Positions 26,009 through 35,778 are shown, counted from the stretch's first letter. The stretch is 64,000 nt of DNA from Streptomyces sp. H27-H1 (GCF_026627445.1 NZ_JAPNLJ010000029.1:40946-104945); one strand, 5' to 3'. Numbers and translations are program-made. Notes: generated from the letters alone by a model not told the origin.

Positions 26009-28390
26009 ATGCTGTCCCCCACACGGACGAGGGCCATGCTCCTGACGTCCGGCGCCGCAATCGCCGGTCTGTTGGTCGCGGGTCTCTCTACGGGCGTCTC
26101 GCACGCCGCCGACAACGAGTCCTGTCGCCCCGACGGTCTGTACAAGACCGCGGGTGTCGACGTCCCGTACTGCTCGGTCTACGACACCGAGGGCCGCGAG
26201 AAGATGGGCGCCGACCACCAGCGCCGCGTCATCGGCTACTTCACCGGCTGGCGCACGGGCAAGGACGGCACCCCCGCCTACCTGCCCAGCAACATCCCGT
26301 GGTCCAAGGTGACCCACCTGAACTACGCCTTCGCCCACGTCGACGGCAGCAACAAGATCTCGGTCGGCGCGGACAACGCGAACAACTCGGCCACCGGGAT
26401 GACCTGGCCGGGCGTCGCGGGCGCCGAGATGGACCCCGCCCTCCCTTACAAGGGCAATTTCAACCTGCTGAACAAATTCAAGAAGCAGAACCCCAACGTC
26501 AAGACCCTGATCTCGGTCGGCGGCTGGGCCGAGACCGGCGGCTACTTCGGCGACGACGGCAACCGCGTCGCGTCGGGCGGCTTCTACTCGATGGCCACCA
26601 ACGCCGACGGTTCGGTCAACCAGGCCGGCATCAACACCTTCGCGGACTCCTCGGTCGAGTTCATCCGCAAGTACGGGTTCAACGGCGTCGACATCGACTA
26701 CGAATACCCGACCACCATGAAGGACGCGGGCAACCCGCTGGACTGGCAGCTGTCCAACGCCCGCCGGGCCGGCCTCGTCAAGGGCTACGACATCCTGATG
26801 AAGTCCCTGCGCGAGAAGCTCGACCGGGCCGGCGCCGCCGACGGCAAGCACTACCTGCTGACCGTCGCCGCCCCCTCCTCCGGCTACCTGCTGCGCGGCA
26901 TGGAGACCTTCCAGATGCAGAAGTATCTGGACTACGTCAACATCATGTCCTACGACCTGCACGGCGCCTGGAACGAGTACGTCGGCCCCAACGCCTCGCT
27001 CTTCGACGACGGCAAGGACGCCGAACTGGCGGCCGCCAACGTCTACGGCAGCTCGCAGTACGGGAGCATCGGCTACCTCAACACCGACTGGGCCTACCAC
27101 TACTTCCGCGGCTCCATGCCGGCGGGCCGCATCAACATCGGCCTGCCCTACTACACCCGCGGCTTCAAGAACGTCCAGGGCGGCACCGACGGCCTGTGGG
27201 GCAAGGCTGCCGCGACCAACTGCCCGGCCGGCGCGGGTCTGACCAAGTGCGGTGACGGCGCGGTCGGCATCGACAACCTGTGGCACGACAAGGACACCAA
27301 CGGGGTCGAGTCCCCCGCCGGTTCCAACCCGATGTGGCACGCCAAGAACCTCGAGAAGGGGATCGTCGGCGACTACGTCACCAAGTACGGCTTCCCGGCG
27401 AACACCACGCTGACCGGCACCTACGTCCGCAAGTACGACGCGAACCTGGTCGCCCCGTGGCTGTGGAACGCACAGAAGAAGGTCTTCCTCTCCACGGAGG
27501 ACGAGCAGTCGGTGGCGGCCAAGGCCGACTACGTGGTCGACCGCGGCATCGGCGGCACCATGGTCTGGGAGATGGCCGGCGACTACGCCTGGAACGCCGC
27601 CAAGGGCCAGTACGAGATCGGCGACACGCTGACCTCCGTGATGTACGACAAGTTCAAGGCCGCTGCCCCGTACGGCGCCAAGAAGTCCAACACCGCGCTG
27701 CCCGCGCAGGCCGTGGACATCAAGACGGAGTTCACCGAGTTCAAGCTGGGCGACTCCAACTACCCGATCACCCCGAAGCTCAAGATCACCAACAACACCC
27801 AGACGACTCTGCCGGGTGGCACGGAGTTCCAGTTCGACTACTCGACCGCGTCTCCCGCCAACGCCTCCGACCAGTCGGGCTTCGGGACCAAGGTGATCAA
27901 GAGCGACCACACGGGCAGCAACGTCGGCGGCCTGAAGGGCGACTTCCACCGGGTCTCGCTGAAGCTCCCGGCGTGGCAGACCCTGGCCCCGGGCGCCTCC
28001 GTCGACCTGGCCTTCAACTACTACCTGCCGGTGTCCACGCCCTCCAACTGGACGGTGAACATCGCCGGGACGACGTACTCGCTCGCCGGCGACCTGACGC
28101 GCGGCACCACCGTGGTCCAGCCGGGCACCACCACCCCGCCGACCACGCCTCCCACCACTCCGCCGACGACCCCGCCGACGACTCCCCCGGCCACGCCTCC
28201 GACCACGCCTCCGACCACGCCTCCGAGCGGCACCTGCACCAACCCGGCGTACGTCGCGGGGGCCGTGACCAACGGCGGGTCGATCGTCTCCCACAAGGGC
28301 CACAACTGGAAGGCCAGCTGGTGGACGCAGAACGAGGAGCCGGGCACCACCGGCGAGTGGGGCGTCTGGAAGGACCAGGGTGCCTGCTGA
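26009..28390 (+). CDS. Secreted GH18 chitinase with C-terminal CBM5/12
   Basis: A 793-residue exported enzyme starting at ATG 26009 behind AGGAGG. A 33-residue signal peptide ends at SHA. The GH18 TIM barrel spans about 60-540, with GVDIDYEYP carrying Asp228, Asp230 and the acid/base Glu232. The usual first residue of the DxxDxDxE signature is Asn here. A beta-sandwich module follows (about 570-705), then a Thr/Pro linker (PTTPPTTPP repeats, about 708-740). The final 45 residues are a CBM5/12 chitin-binding domain (VSHKGHNWKASWWTQNEEPG). It hydrolyses chitin outside the cell. By order with the rib genes it corresponds to what I recall as the S. coelicolor chiI locus. Confidence 0.96.
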   Translation: MLSPTRTRAMLLTSGAAIAGLLVAGLSTGVSHAADNESCRPDGLYKTAGVDVPYCSVYDTEGREKMGADHQRRVIGYFTGWRTGKDGTPAYLPSNIPWSKVTHLNYAFAHVDGSNKISVGADNANNSATGMTWPGVAGAEMDPALPYKGNFNLLNKFKKQNPNVKTLISVGGWAETGGYFGDDGNRVASGGFYSMATNADGSVNQAGINTFADSSVEFIRKYGFNGVDIDYEYPTTMKDAGNPLDWQLSNARRAGLVKGYDILMKSLREKLDRAGAADGKHYLLTVAAPSSGYLLRGMETFQMQKYLDYVNIMSYDLHGAWNEYVGPNASLFDDGKDAELAAANVYGSSQYGSIGYLNTDWAYHYFRGSMPAGRINIGLPYYTRGFKNVQGGTDGLWGKAAATNCPAGAGLTKCGDGAVGIDNLWHDKDTNGVESPAGSNPMWHAKNLEKGIVGDYVTKYGFPANTTLTGTYVRKYDANLVAPWLWNAQKKVFLSTEDEQSVAAKADYVVDRGIGGTMVWEMAGDYAWNAAKGQYEIGDTLTSVMYDKFKAAAPYGAKKSNTALPAQAVDIKTEFTEFKLGDSNYPITPKLKITNNTQTTLPGGTEFQFDYSTASPANASDQSGFGTKVIKSDHTGSNVGGLKGDFHRVSLKLPAWQTLAPGASVDLAFNYYLPVSTPSNWTVNIAGTTYSLAGDLTRGTTVVQPGTTTPPTTPPTTPPTTPPTTPPATPPTTPPTTPPSGTCTNPAYVAGAVTNGGSIVSHKGHNWKASWWTQNEEPGTTGEWGVWKDQGAC

Positions 28391-28424
28391 CACACCGCGG
28401 GTGACCGCGTAACCGAAGACGAGT

Positions 28425-28458
28425 GAGGACCCGGTGGCCCGGCGGCCATCGGGTCCTC
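28425..28458 (+). terminator. Terminator hairpin after the chitinase
   Basis: GAGGACCCGGTGGCC (28425-28439) and GGCCATCGGGTCCTC (28444-28458) form a 15-bp stem with a single G-T pair and a 4-nt loop, 35 bp after the chitinase stop. Confidence 0.8.
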
Positions 28459-28617
28459 GCGTTCGTAGGGGGACCTGGAGCCGCTCTCCGCACCGGTTCG
28501 CGGGACGGGCCGGCGGTCTTGTGGCGCCCCGCCAACTCCCTTGTCAGGGAGAGCTGTACGGTCCGTGGTGATGAGCTCGTGCGTGAGCGCGTCGGCCTAG
28601 GAAGGGATACGGACACC

Positions 28618-29394
28618 ATGGGCGGCATCCTGGTCACGGGAGGCACGGGGAACCTGGGGGCGCTGGTCGTCGCCCGGCTGCGGGAGGCGGGCCGCGAGGA
28701 GGTCCGGGTGCTGAGCCGGCACGCGCCCGACTACCCGGTGGACCTTCTGAACGGCGCCGGACTCGACGCGGCGATGGCGGGCACGGAGGTGGTCGTGCAC
28801 TGCGCGACGGCGACGCGCGGTGGTGACGAGGTGGCCGCCGGACACCTGATCGAGGCGGCCCGGCGGGCCGGGACGGTCCGGAACATCGTCTACATCTCGA
28901 TCGTGGGGGTGGATGAGGTTCCGCTCGGCTACTACCGGAGCAAACTCGCGGTGGAACGCCTGCTGGAGGCCTCCGGGCTCGGCGTGACCATCCTGCGGAC
29001 CACCCAGTTCCACGATCTGGTGGCCCGGGTGTCCGGCTCGGCGGCGAAGCTGCCGGTGGTCCTGCTGCCCAAGGGGGTCCGGGTGCAGCCGATCGCCGCC
29101 GAGGAGGTCGCGGCCCGGCTCGCGGAGCTGGCCGTACCGGTCCCGGCGGGCCGGGTCCCGGACATGGGCGGCCCGGAGACCCACACCCTGACGGACCTGG
29201 GCCGCGCATACCTGGCGGCGACCGGCCGCCGGCGCCGGGTGGTCGCGCTGCCCCTCGCGGGCAGGGCCTACGCGGGCTTCAAGCGCGGCGGGAACCTGGC
29301 GCCCGCGCACGCGGTGGGCAAGGTGACCTTCGCCGAGTTCCTCGCACGGCGGGCGGCGGTCAGCCCCGGGGAAGACGGCGCAGCGCGGAGGTGA
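28618..29394 (+). CDS. NmrA-like NAD(P)-binding reductase
   Basis: A 258-residue atypical SDR starting at ATG 28618. The Rossmann motif ILVTGGTGNLGALVV is followed by the NmrA-type features VVVHCATATRGGDEVA and NIVYISIVGVDEVPLGYYRSKLAVERLL, the latter with the Tyr-x3-Lys-like pair YYRSK. The C-terminal half (LTDLGRAYLAATGRRRRVV) fits SDR family 5 enzymes or redox-sensing NmrA proteins. Substrate is unknown. The last 35 bp overlap the convergent S41 peptidase gene. Confidence 0.85.
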   Translation: MGGILVTGGTGNLGALVVARLREAGREEVRVLSRHAPDYPVDLLNGAGLDAAMAGTEVVVHCATATRGGDEVAAGHLIEAARRAGTVRNIVYISIVGVDEVPLGYYRSKLAVERLLEASGLGVTILRTTQFHDLVARVSGSAAKLPVVLLPKGVRVQPIAAEEVAARLAELAVPVPAGRVPDMGGPETHTLTDLGRAYLAATGRRRRVVALPLAGRAYAGFKRGGNLAPAHAVGKVTFAEFLARRAAVSPGEDGAARR

Positions 29395-30796
29395 AGGCGG
29401 AGTCGCGGCGCGCCCCGAACTCCTCCTCCGTGAAGACCGGGGTGGTGACGTCGACCGGGATGCCCGGCCCGTCGAAGGTCTTGCCGGTACGGGTCAGGAA
29501 CTGCTCGTTGGGCAGGCCGAGCTCCCAGCCGTTGGGCAGGGTGCGGCCGAGGACGTCGGAGAAGACCCCCTGGGTCGGACCGCCGATGCGCACCGTGCGG
29601 CCGGGGCGCTCCATGAGAGCCTGGGTGAAGGTCTCGCCCGCGCTGATGGTGGAGCCGCCGGTGAGCACGGCGATCGGGCCCGTGTAGCGGGGGCCCTGCG
29701 CGGGCCGGACGTACAGGGCCTGCGGGCGGGTGAACCGGGTCGCGTCGGCGGGGTCGTTACGCACGCGCTTGGCGTAGGCGAAGTACGGCCGGTCCGTGAG
29801 CCGGGCGGCCAGGCGCAGGCCGAGCTCGTCGGAGCCGCCGCCGTTGATCCGCAGGTCGATGACCAGGCCGCGCAGGCGGGCGGTGCGATCGGCGGTGAAG
29901 ACGCTCTCCAGGACGCGGTCGAGCTCGGCGCTCTCCGAGGCGAAGTCCCCGCTCTCGGTGTAGCCGCCGAAGCCCGACAGGCGCAGGTAGCCGCGGCCGT
30001 CGGGCAGGTCGGCGTAGGAGATGCGGCCCTGGGCGAACTCCTGCGGAGCGCGGCCGCCGAGGTCCACGTCCTGGATGTAGGCCTTGACGCGGGTTTCGAG
30101 TTCGAGGGTCGGGACCACGGTGCCCGGGCGGCCCTCGCCGAAGAACCGGTCGCCTCCCAAGAGGTGGACGTGCGCGTCGTGCAGGGGGGCGAGCATCTCC
30201 CGGAAGACGGCGAAGAGTTCGTCCTCGGTGGTGCCGGCGTGCACACGGGGGCGGTGGCTCTCGCGCACGGCGTTCCAGTCGACTCCCTTGGCGGCGAAGA
30301 AGGGGTAGTTCTCCGCGAAGGTCTGCCAGAACACGTCGAAGGTGGCGACCGGGTCCGCGCCCGGGCCTGGCTCCTGGACCTCGCGGCACCGCTCGGGCAG
30401 GGCGGCGAGGCGGCGGGTGGCGCGGTCGCCGACCGAGCCCTCGACGTGCACCGATCCGGGGCGCACGGTGAGGACCTCGCCGTCCTCGGTGGAGTAGCGG
30501 AAGGCGGCGGCGCTCCCGCTGTCCGGGACCCGCGCCGCGCTCGCTCCGGGCAGGCAGCTGATCCCGGTGACCTGGTACTCCCGGAGCCGGCCGGACTCCA
30601 CACTCAGTGCGGTCCCGTAGCCGTCGAGCTGCCAGGTCCCGATGGGCCCGGCGGGCGGGCGGCCCGCGGTGGAGGCCGCGGCGGGGCCGGCGGTGGTGGC
30701 CGCGAGGGCGAGGAGCAGGGCTGCGGCGGCCGCCCGCCGGTGGGTGCGTATACCTGTGCGCGTGGGTGTGCGCGTGGGTGTGCGTGTGCCGGTCAT
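29360..30796 (-). CDS. Secreted S41-family peptidase
   Basis: A 478-residue protein starting at ATG 30796. An unusual Thr/Arg repeat N-terminus (TGTRTPTRTPTRTGIRTHRR) precedes the signal segment AAAAALLLALAATTAGPAAA. An N-terminal domain covers about residues 50-150. A tail-specific protease domain follows, with LRGLVIDLRINGGGSDELG and TGGSTISAGETFTQALM, where the Ser in ISAG is the likely nucleophile. No separate PDZ domain is obvious. The enzyme should process peptides outside the membrane. The Thr/Arg repeats come from a short GTGTGCGCGTGG-like DNA repeat at the gene start. Confidence 0.88.
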   Translation of the reverse strand: MTGTRTPTRTPTRTGIRTHRRAAAAALLLALAATTAGPAAASTAGRPPAGPIGTWQLDGYGTALSVESGRLREYQVTGISCLPGASAARVPDSGSAAAFRYSTEDGEVLTVRPGSVHVEGSVGDRATRRLAALPERCREVQEPGPGADPVATFDVFWQTFAENYPFFAAKGVDWNAVRESHRPRVHAGTTEDELFAVFREMLAPLHDAHVHLLGGDRFFGEGRPGTVVPTLELETRVKAYIQDVDLGGRAPQEFAQGRISYADLPDGRGYLRLSGFGGYTESGDFASESAELDRVLESVFTADRTARLRGLVIDLRINGGGSDELGLRLAARLTDRPYFAYAKRVRNDPADATRFTRPQALYVRPAQGPRYTGPIAVLTGGSTISAGETFTQALMERPGRTVRIGGPTQGVFSDVLGRTLPNGWELGLPNEQFLTRTGKTFDGPGIPVDVTTPVFTEEEFGARRDSAFTSALRRLPRG

Positions 30797-30919
30797 CGTG
30801 CTGTCCCCGTTCGCCGAAGTCCCTTGACACTGCACAGGATCCGGGGCGGCCGGGGGTCGGGGACATCCGGCGGTCCCCCCTGCCCGGGGTGGGGATACCC
30901 CCGGATCCGGGGGCCGCAC

Positions 30920-32152
30920 TCAGCCGAAGAGCACCGCCTGGACCGCCTCGCGCGCCGCCAGGCGGGCGCCGGTGAGGACAGCGGGATCGCCGAGGGCGGT
31001 GGCGCGGACCTCGGTCGGGACCGGGGACATCGCGCCGAGGCGGACCGCGACCCGGTCCGCCAGCGCCCGGCCGCCGGCGCGGCCGAGCTCGCCGCCGAGC
31101 ACCACGCAGCCGGGGTCCAGGATCGCGGCCATGGCCGCCGCGCCCAGTGCGAGCCGCTCGGCCAGCGCGTCCAGGAAGGGCTCGCCCGCGGCGCCCGCGG
31201 CCGCCTCCTCCACCGGTCCGTGGAATCCGTACGAGGCCGCGAGGGCGGCCACCGCGCCCCGCCCTGCCAGCGAGTGGAAGCCGCCCGCGCAGTCGGTGGC
31301 CGACGGCACCCCGGCGGGGCCCGGGACCGGCAGGAAGCCGATCTCCCCCGCGCCGCCGGAGGCGCCGCGGCGCAGCCGGCCGTCCAGGACCACGGCCGCG
31401 CCGACCCCTTCGCTGAGCCACAGCAGGACGAAGGAGTCCACGTCGCGCGCCGCGCCGACGCGCTGTTCGGCCAGGGCCGCCAGATTGGTCTCGTTCTCGA
31501 CGACGACCTGCGCGGGGAGCCGCCGTTGCAGCGCGGCCACCAGGTCCCGGTGCCAGGCGGGCAGTCCGACGGTGTTGCCCAGTTCGCCGCTTCCGGGCGC
31601 CACCAGCCCCGGTGCACCGATCACCACCGTGTGCAGCCGGTCCGCACCCGCCTCGCGCGCGAGCTCCTCCAGCCGGTCCACCGCCTCGTCGACCGCGTCG
31701 ACCGGCAGCGCGGCCTGCGCCAGCGGCCGCCCGAGGAGGTCGGCGACGACCGCGGTCGCACTGTCGGTGCGCACGTCGAGCGCCGCGAGGTAGGCCCGCC
31801 GCGCGACGATCCCGTACAGCCTGGCGTTGGGGCCGCGGCGCTGTTCGCCGGATTCTCCGACGACCTCGATCAGTCCGGCCTGGGCCAGCCGTTCCACCAG
31901 GTCGGCGACGGAGGGCCGGGACAGGCCCGTGAGCTTCTTGAGCTGGGTGGCCGTCAGCGGGCCCTCGTCCTGGAGCAGCCGCAGGGCCAGCCGGTCGTTG
32001 ATGGCCCGGGCGGTGCTCGGCGAGGCCGGGGACGGTGCGGGCGCGGACCGGGCGGGTGCGGACGGCGGCGCCGCGGAGGGCGAGGGCCGCTGGGGCGAGC
32101 CCGGCGGCGGTGCGGTGTCGGCTGCGCTCGTCAGGGCGTTGGCGGGAGTCAC
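30920..32152 (-). CDS. ROK family transcriptional regulator
   Basis: A 410-residue protein. A Pro/Ala-rich N-terminal extension of 45 residues is followed by a winged helix-turn-helix (GPLTATQLKKLTGLSRPSVADLVERLAQAGLI). A ROK sugar-kinase-like domain then has ALDVRTDSATAVVADL, VVENETNLAALAE and GGAGEIGFLPV. The CxCGxxGC zinc motif is not intact (only DCAGGFH), so sugar phosphorylation is unlikely and a repressor role is favoured. It is divergent from the MFS gene, with a perfect palindrome between them that it probably binds. Confidence 0.9.
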   Translation of the reverse strand: MTPANALTSAADTAPPPGSPQRPSPSAAPPSAPARSAPAPSPASPSTARAINDRLALRLLQDEGPLTATQLKKLTGLSRPSVADLVERLAQAGLIEVVGESGEQRRGPNARLYGIVARRAYLAALDVRTDSATAVVADLLGRPLAQAALPVDAVDEAVDRLEELAREAGADRLHTVVIGAPGLVAPGSGELGNTVGLPAWHRDLVAALQRRLPAQVVVENETNLAALAEQRVGAARDVDSFVLLWLSEGVGAAVVLDGRLRRGASGGAGEIGFLPVPGPAGVPSATDCAGGFHSLAGRGAVAALAASYGFHGPVEEAAAGAAGEPFLDALAERLALGAAAMAAILDPGCVVLGGELGRAGGRALADRVAVRLGAMSPVPTEVRATALGDPAVLTGARLAAREAVQAVLFG

Positions 32153-32180
32153 AGCGCCATCCTAGGAGCCCGGGGGGATT

Positions 32181-32207
32181 AACTATCAGGCAGGGTCCCT
32201 GATAGTT
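32181..32207. promoter_or_regulatory. Perfect palindromic operator between ROK and MFS genes
   Basis: AACTATCAGG (32181-32190) and CCTGATAGTT (32198-32207) are exact inverted repeats with a 7-bp spacer. The site ends 8 bp before the MFS start codon and 28 bp before the ROK start. It overlaps AT-rich segments that could serve as -10 boxes in both directions, so binding could shut off both genes. Confidence 0.8.
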
Positions 32208-32215
32208 TACGTGTC

Positions 32216-33484
32216 ATGACCGGGGAAACCAGCCTCAGCCCGGCGCGACTGCGCCATGCCCGCTTCGCCATAGCCGGCGTCTTCTGCGCACACGGCGCAG
32301 TCACCGGCTCCTTCGCCACCCGAATCCCCTGGATCCAGGACCACGCGCAGCTCAGCGCGGGCACCCTGGGCCTGGCCCTCGCCTTTCCCGCGCTCGGCGC
32401 CGCGCTCACCATGCCGCTGGCCGGGCGCATCAACCACCGGTTCGGCGCGCGCGCCGCCCTGCGGATGCTGCTGTCCCTGTGGACGCTCTCCCTCATCCTG
32501 CCGAGCCTCGCCCCGAACCTGGTGACACTCTGCTTCGCCCTCTTCGTCTACGGCAGCGCCGCCGGTATGGCCGACGTGGCCATGAACGCGCTGGGCGTGG
32601 AGACCGAGAACCGCCTGAAGCGCTCGATCATGTCCTCGCTGCACGGCATGTGGAGCGTGGGCGCCCTGATCGGGTCGGCCGTCGGCACCCTCGCCGCGCA
32701 CTCCGGCGCCGACGCCCGCCTGCACCACCTGATCGCCGCGCTCGCCCTGACGGTGGCCGGGCTGGTCGCCGTACGGGGCGTCCTGGACCTGCGCACCGAC
32801 GCCGACGGCGGGGAAGCGCCGCCGCATTTCGCACTGCCCCCGAAGTCCGCGCTGTTCATCGGCGCGATCGGCTTCTGCGCGGTCTTCGCCGAAGGCGCGA
32901 GCCTGGACTGGTCCGCGGTGTACCTGCGCGACGTACTGCACACGAACGCCGGCCTCGCCGCCGCCTCGACCACCGCGTTCGCGCTCACGATGGCGATCGC
33001 CCGGCTGGCCGGGGACAGGGTGGTGGACCGGTTCGGGGCCGTACGCACGGTCCGCGTCGGCGGCGCACTGGCCACCGCGGGCGGGCTGCTCGTGGTCACG
33101 GTCCACCATCCGGCCGCGGCCCTGGCCGGGTTCGGGCTGATCGGGCTCGGCATCGCGGTGGTGGTCCCGCTGGCCTTCGCGGCGGCCGCGCGCAGCGGTC
33201 CGGCGCCGGCGCAGGCCATCGCCGGTGTCGCGACGATCACGTACACCTCGGGGCTGATCGCCCCTTCGGCGATCGGCGCGGTGGCCGACGTGACCTCGCT
33301 GGTGGTGTCGTTCGGGCTGGTCACGCTGCTGTCGTTCGCGCTGATCGCGGGGGCGACCGTACTGCGCCAGCGGCCTGCGGCGGGGTCAGCCGTACCGGCG
33401 CAGGCTCCGACGGGGGGCACGGGCGGGGTCGCGGGCGGGGTCGCGGCCGCCGACCAGGACGAACCCGCACCTATCCGGCCGTAA
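32216..33484 (+). CDS. MFS transporter
   Basis: A 422-residue major facilitator protein with 12 predicted helices. Typical signals are FPALGAALTMPLAGRINHRFGARAALR (loop 2-3 motif) and LAGDRVVDRFGAVRTVRVGG in the second half. The sequence type is that of YbjJ/fucose-permease-like MFS proteins. A short Ala/Gly-rich tail ends the protein. There is no ribosome site before ATG 32216 and the operator is directly upstream, so the mRNA may be leaderless. Regulation by the divergent ROK protein suggests a sugar or sugar-like substrate. Confidence 0.88.
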   Translation: MTGETSLSPARLRHARFAIAGVFCAHGAVTGSFATRIPWIQDHAQLSAGTLGLALAFPALGAALTMPLAGRINHRFGARAALRMLLSLWTLSLILPSLAPNLVTLCFALFVYGSAAGMADVAMNALGVETENRLKRSIMSSLHGMWSVGALIGSAVGTLAAHSGADARLHHLIAALALTVAGLVAVRGVLDLRTDADGGEAPPHFALPPKSALFIGAIGFCAVFAEGASLDWSAVYLRDVLHTNAGLAAASTTAFALTMAIARLAGDRVVDRFGAVRTVRVGGALATAGGLLVVTVHHPAAALAGFGLIGLGIAVVVPLAFAAAARSGPAPAQAIAGVATITYTSGLIAPSAIGAVADVTSLVVSFGLVTLLSFALIAGATVLRQRPAAGSAVPAQAPTGGTGGVAGGVAAADQDEPAPIRP

Positions 33485-33572
33485 TATGGCGCCTGGCCGC
33501 CTGCGGCCTCGTAGCTTGACCAAACGCGGGTTCGACCCGGCCCGGCGAAGAACGAACGAAATGCGGTGGAAC

Positions 33573-34985
33573 ATGGGCCTCGGCGTGCGCTGGACCCTGC
33601 ACGGAGACGGGCGGACCCCCGCCCCCGGCGCGGTGGTGCGGCCGGACGAGCGGCTGACCTGGCCGCGGACCGCCGGGCTGGGTGCCCAGCACGTCGTGGC
33701 GATGTTCGGGGCGAGCTTCGTAGCGCCGGTCCTGATGGGACTGGACCCGAACCTCGCCATCATGATGTCCGGTGTCGCCACCGTCATCTTCCTGCTGGCG
33801 ACCCGCGGCCGAATCCCCTCCTACCTGGGCTGCTCGCTCTCCTTCGTCGGGGTGGCGGCGGCGATCCGGGCGAGCGGCGGGAACAGCGCGGTCGTCACGG
33901 GCGCGGTCTTCGTGGTCGGCGCGGCCCTGTTCCTGGCGGGGCTGGCGGTCCAGCGGTTCGGGGCGCGGATCATCCACGCGGCGATGCCGCCGGTGGTGAC
34001 GGGCGCGGTCGTGATGCTGATCGGGTTCAACCTGGCGCCCGTGACGGCTTCCACGTACTGGCCCCAGGACCAGTGGACGGCGCTGCTGACGATGCTGTTC
34101 ACCGGGCTGGCCGTGGTCTGCCTTCGGGGCTTCTGGTCCCGGATCGCGATCTTCCTCGGCCTGATCTTCGGGTACGGCATCTCCTGGGTCTTCGACCTCG
34201 TCTTCGGCAAGATCCACTCGACGGTGGGCGGTCCCGAGGCCGTGGACCACTGGCGGCTCGATCTGTCGGGCGTCGCCAAGGCCGACTGGATCGGGCTGCC
34301 GGCCTTCCACGCACCGCAGTTCCAGTGGTCGGCGATCCTGATCGCGCTGCCGGTGGTCATCGCGCTGATCGCGGAGAACGCCGGGCACATCAAGGCCGTC
34401 AGCGAGATGACGGGCGACCCGCTCGACGACAAGCTCGGCACGGCCATCGCGGCCGACGGCGCCGCCTCGATGCTGTCCACGGCGGTGGGCGGCCCGCCGA
34501 ACACCACGTACTCCGAGAACATCGGCGTCATGGCCGCCACCCGCGTCTACTCCACCGCGGCCTACTGGGCCGCGGCCGGCTTCGCCCTCCTCTTCGGCCT
34601 GTGCCCGAAGTTCGGCGCGGTCGTCGCCGCGATCCCCGGCGGAGTACTGGGCGGGATCACCGTGATCCTGTACGGAATGATCGGCCTGCTCGGCGCGCAG
34701 ATCTGGATCAACGGCCGGGTGGACCTGCGCAATCCGCTGAACCTGGTGCCGGCCGCGGCGGGCATCATCATCGGCGTCGGCGGGGTCCGGCTGAACATCA
34801 GCGACAGCTTCGAGCTGGGCGGGATCGCGCTCGGCACGATCGTCGTGATCACCGGCTACCACGCCCTGCGGTACTTCGCGCCCCCGCACTTGAAGCAGCA
34901 GGAACCCCTGCTGGACTCGGGCACCTCCGCGTACGACGAGACGGCGCAGGGCCCTGCCGGGGAGGCCGGGGACAAGCGGGGTTGA
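33573..34985 (+). CDS. NCS2 family uracil/xanthine permease
   Basis: A 470-residue membrane protein with about 14 helices. Diagnostic segments are GAQHVVAMFGASFVAPVLMG near the N-terminus, the QH-type substrate region, and IALIAENAGHIKAVSEMTG with the conserved Glu. PNTTYSENIGVMAATRVYS is the family signature. NCS2 carriers import uracil or xanthine with protons or sodium; the sequence is closest to the uracil (UraA/PyrP) type. The start could also be ATG 33561. It lies 88 bp after the MFS gene on the same strand, with no obvious terminator between them. Confidence 0.92.
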   Translation: MGLGVRWTLHGDGRTPAPGAVVRPDERLTWPRTAGLGAQHVVAMFGASFVAPVLMGLDPNLAIMMSGVATVIFLLATRGRIPSYLGCSLSFVGVAAAIRASGGNSAVVTGAVFVVGAALFLAGLAVQRFGARIIHAAMPPVVTGAVVMLIGFNLAPVTASTYWPQDQWTALLTMLFTGLAVVCLRGFWSRIAIFLGLIFGYGISWVFDLVFGKIHSTVGGPEAVDHWRLDLSGVAKADWIGLPAFHAPQFQWSAILIALPVVIALIAENAGHIKAVSEMTGDPLDDKLGTAIAADGAASMLSTAVGGPPNTTYSENIGVMAATRVYSTAAYWAAAGFALLFGLCPKFGAVVAAIPGGVLGGITVILYGMIGLLGAQIWINGRVDLRNPLNLVPAAAGIIIGVGGVRLNISDSFELGGIALGTIVVITGYHALRYFAPPHLKQQEPLLDSGTSAYDETAQGPAGEAGDKRG

Positions 34986-35061
34986 CGGAGTTTCGCCCGA
35001 ACCGGCGAAGCGTACGGCCAAGTTCCCCTGATCCCGGCCCGCGGCTGGGACGCTGCCTCCC

Positions 35062-35712
35062 ATGGCCCCCATGGAAGCGGTGCTGGCGCGGATGCGCGCC
35101 CTTGACGAGCGGCTCCCCGAGCGGGACGGCATCGCCGTCTTCAACCGGGTGTACCTCACGGTGACGCAGACGCTGCACGAGCGGATCGCGCACGGCGCGT
35201 TCCCGTCGCCCCGCCGGGCGGAAACACTCGCCGTCCGCTTCGCCGAGCACTATCTGGCGGCGGTCGAGGCGGACCGGGCCCCGGCGTGCTGGCGGCCGCT
35301 CCTCCAGTACCGCCGCCACCCCGGCGTCCGGCCGCTCCAGCACGCGCTGGCCGGGATCAACGCACACATCGGCCACGACCTGGCGCTGGCGGTGGTCTCC
35401 ACCTGCCGTTCGCTCGACTGCGAACCGGCCGCGCTCGAAGCGGACTTCGACCGGGTCGGTGACACCCTGGTCTCCCTGGAGGAACACATCCGGGAGGACC
35501 TGATGCCGGGCCCGGACCTCCTGGAGATCGCGGACCCGCTGACGCACCTGCTGGGCGCGTGGAGCCTGGACCGCGCCCGATCGGGTGCCTGGGCCTCGGC
35601 CCGCCTGCTGTGGTCCCTGCGCCGCTCCCCCGATCTGGCGGAGGAGTTCACCGAGTCCCTCGACGCGGGAGTCGGCCTGGTGGGCCGCTGCCTGCTGACC
35701 CCCACGGGCTGA
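35062..35712 (+). CDS. DUF5995 family protein
   Basis: A 216-residue, mostly helical protein. Segments such as DGIAVFNRVYLTVTQTLHERI, HALAGINAHIGHDLALAVV and LEEHIREDLMP fit DUF5995, a family seen mostly in actinobacteria. The His-rich helix NAHIGHDL could hold a metal, but this is not established. No signal peptide is present. It lies 76 bp after the permease. The function is unknown. Confidence 0.75.
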   Translation: MAPMEAVLARMRALDERLPERDGIAVFNRVYLTVTQTLHERIAHGAFPSPRRAETLAVRFAEHYLAAVEADRAPACWRPLLQYRRHPGVRPLQHALAGINAHIGHDLALAVVSTCRSLDCEPAALEADFDRVGDTLVSLEEHIREDLMPGPDLLEIADPLTHLLGAWSLDRARSGAWASARLLWSLRRSPDLAEEFTESLDAGVGLVGRCLLTPTG

Positions 35713-35778
35713 GACCCGGTACGGAGCCGCTGTCCGCCCGGCGTGTCCGGCGGATCGGGCCCTTACTAGGCTGCGCCG

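Noticed and set aside
25865..28393. Full-length minus-strand open frame opposite the chitinase
   Set aside because: The translation is Val/Gly/Arg-rich without any domain, while the plus strand encodes a complete GH18 enzyme with promoter and signal peptide.
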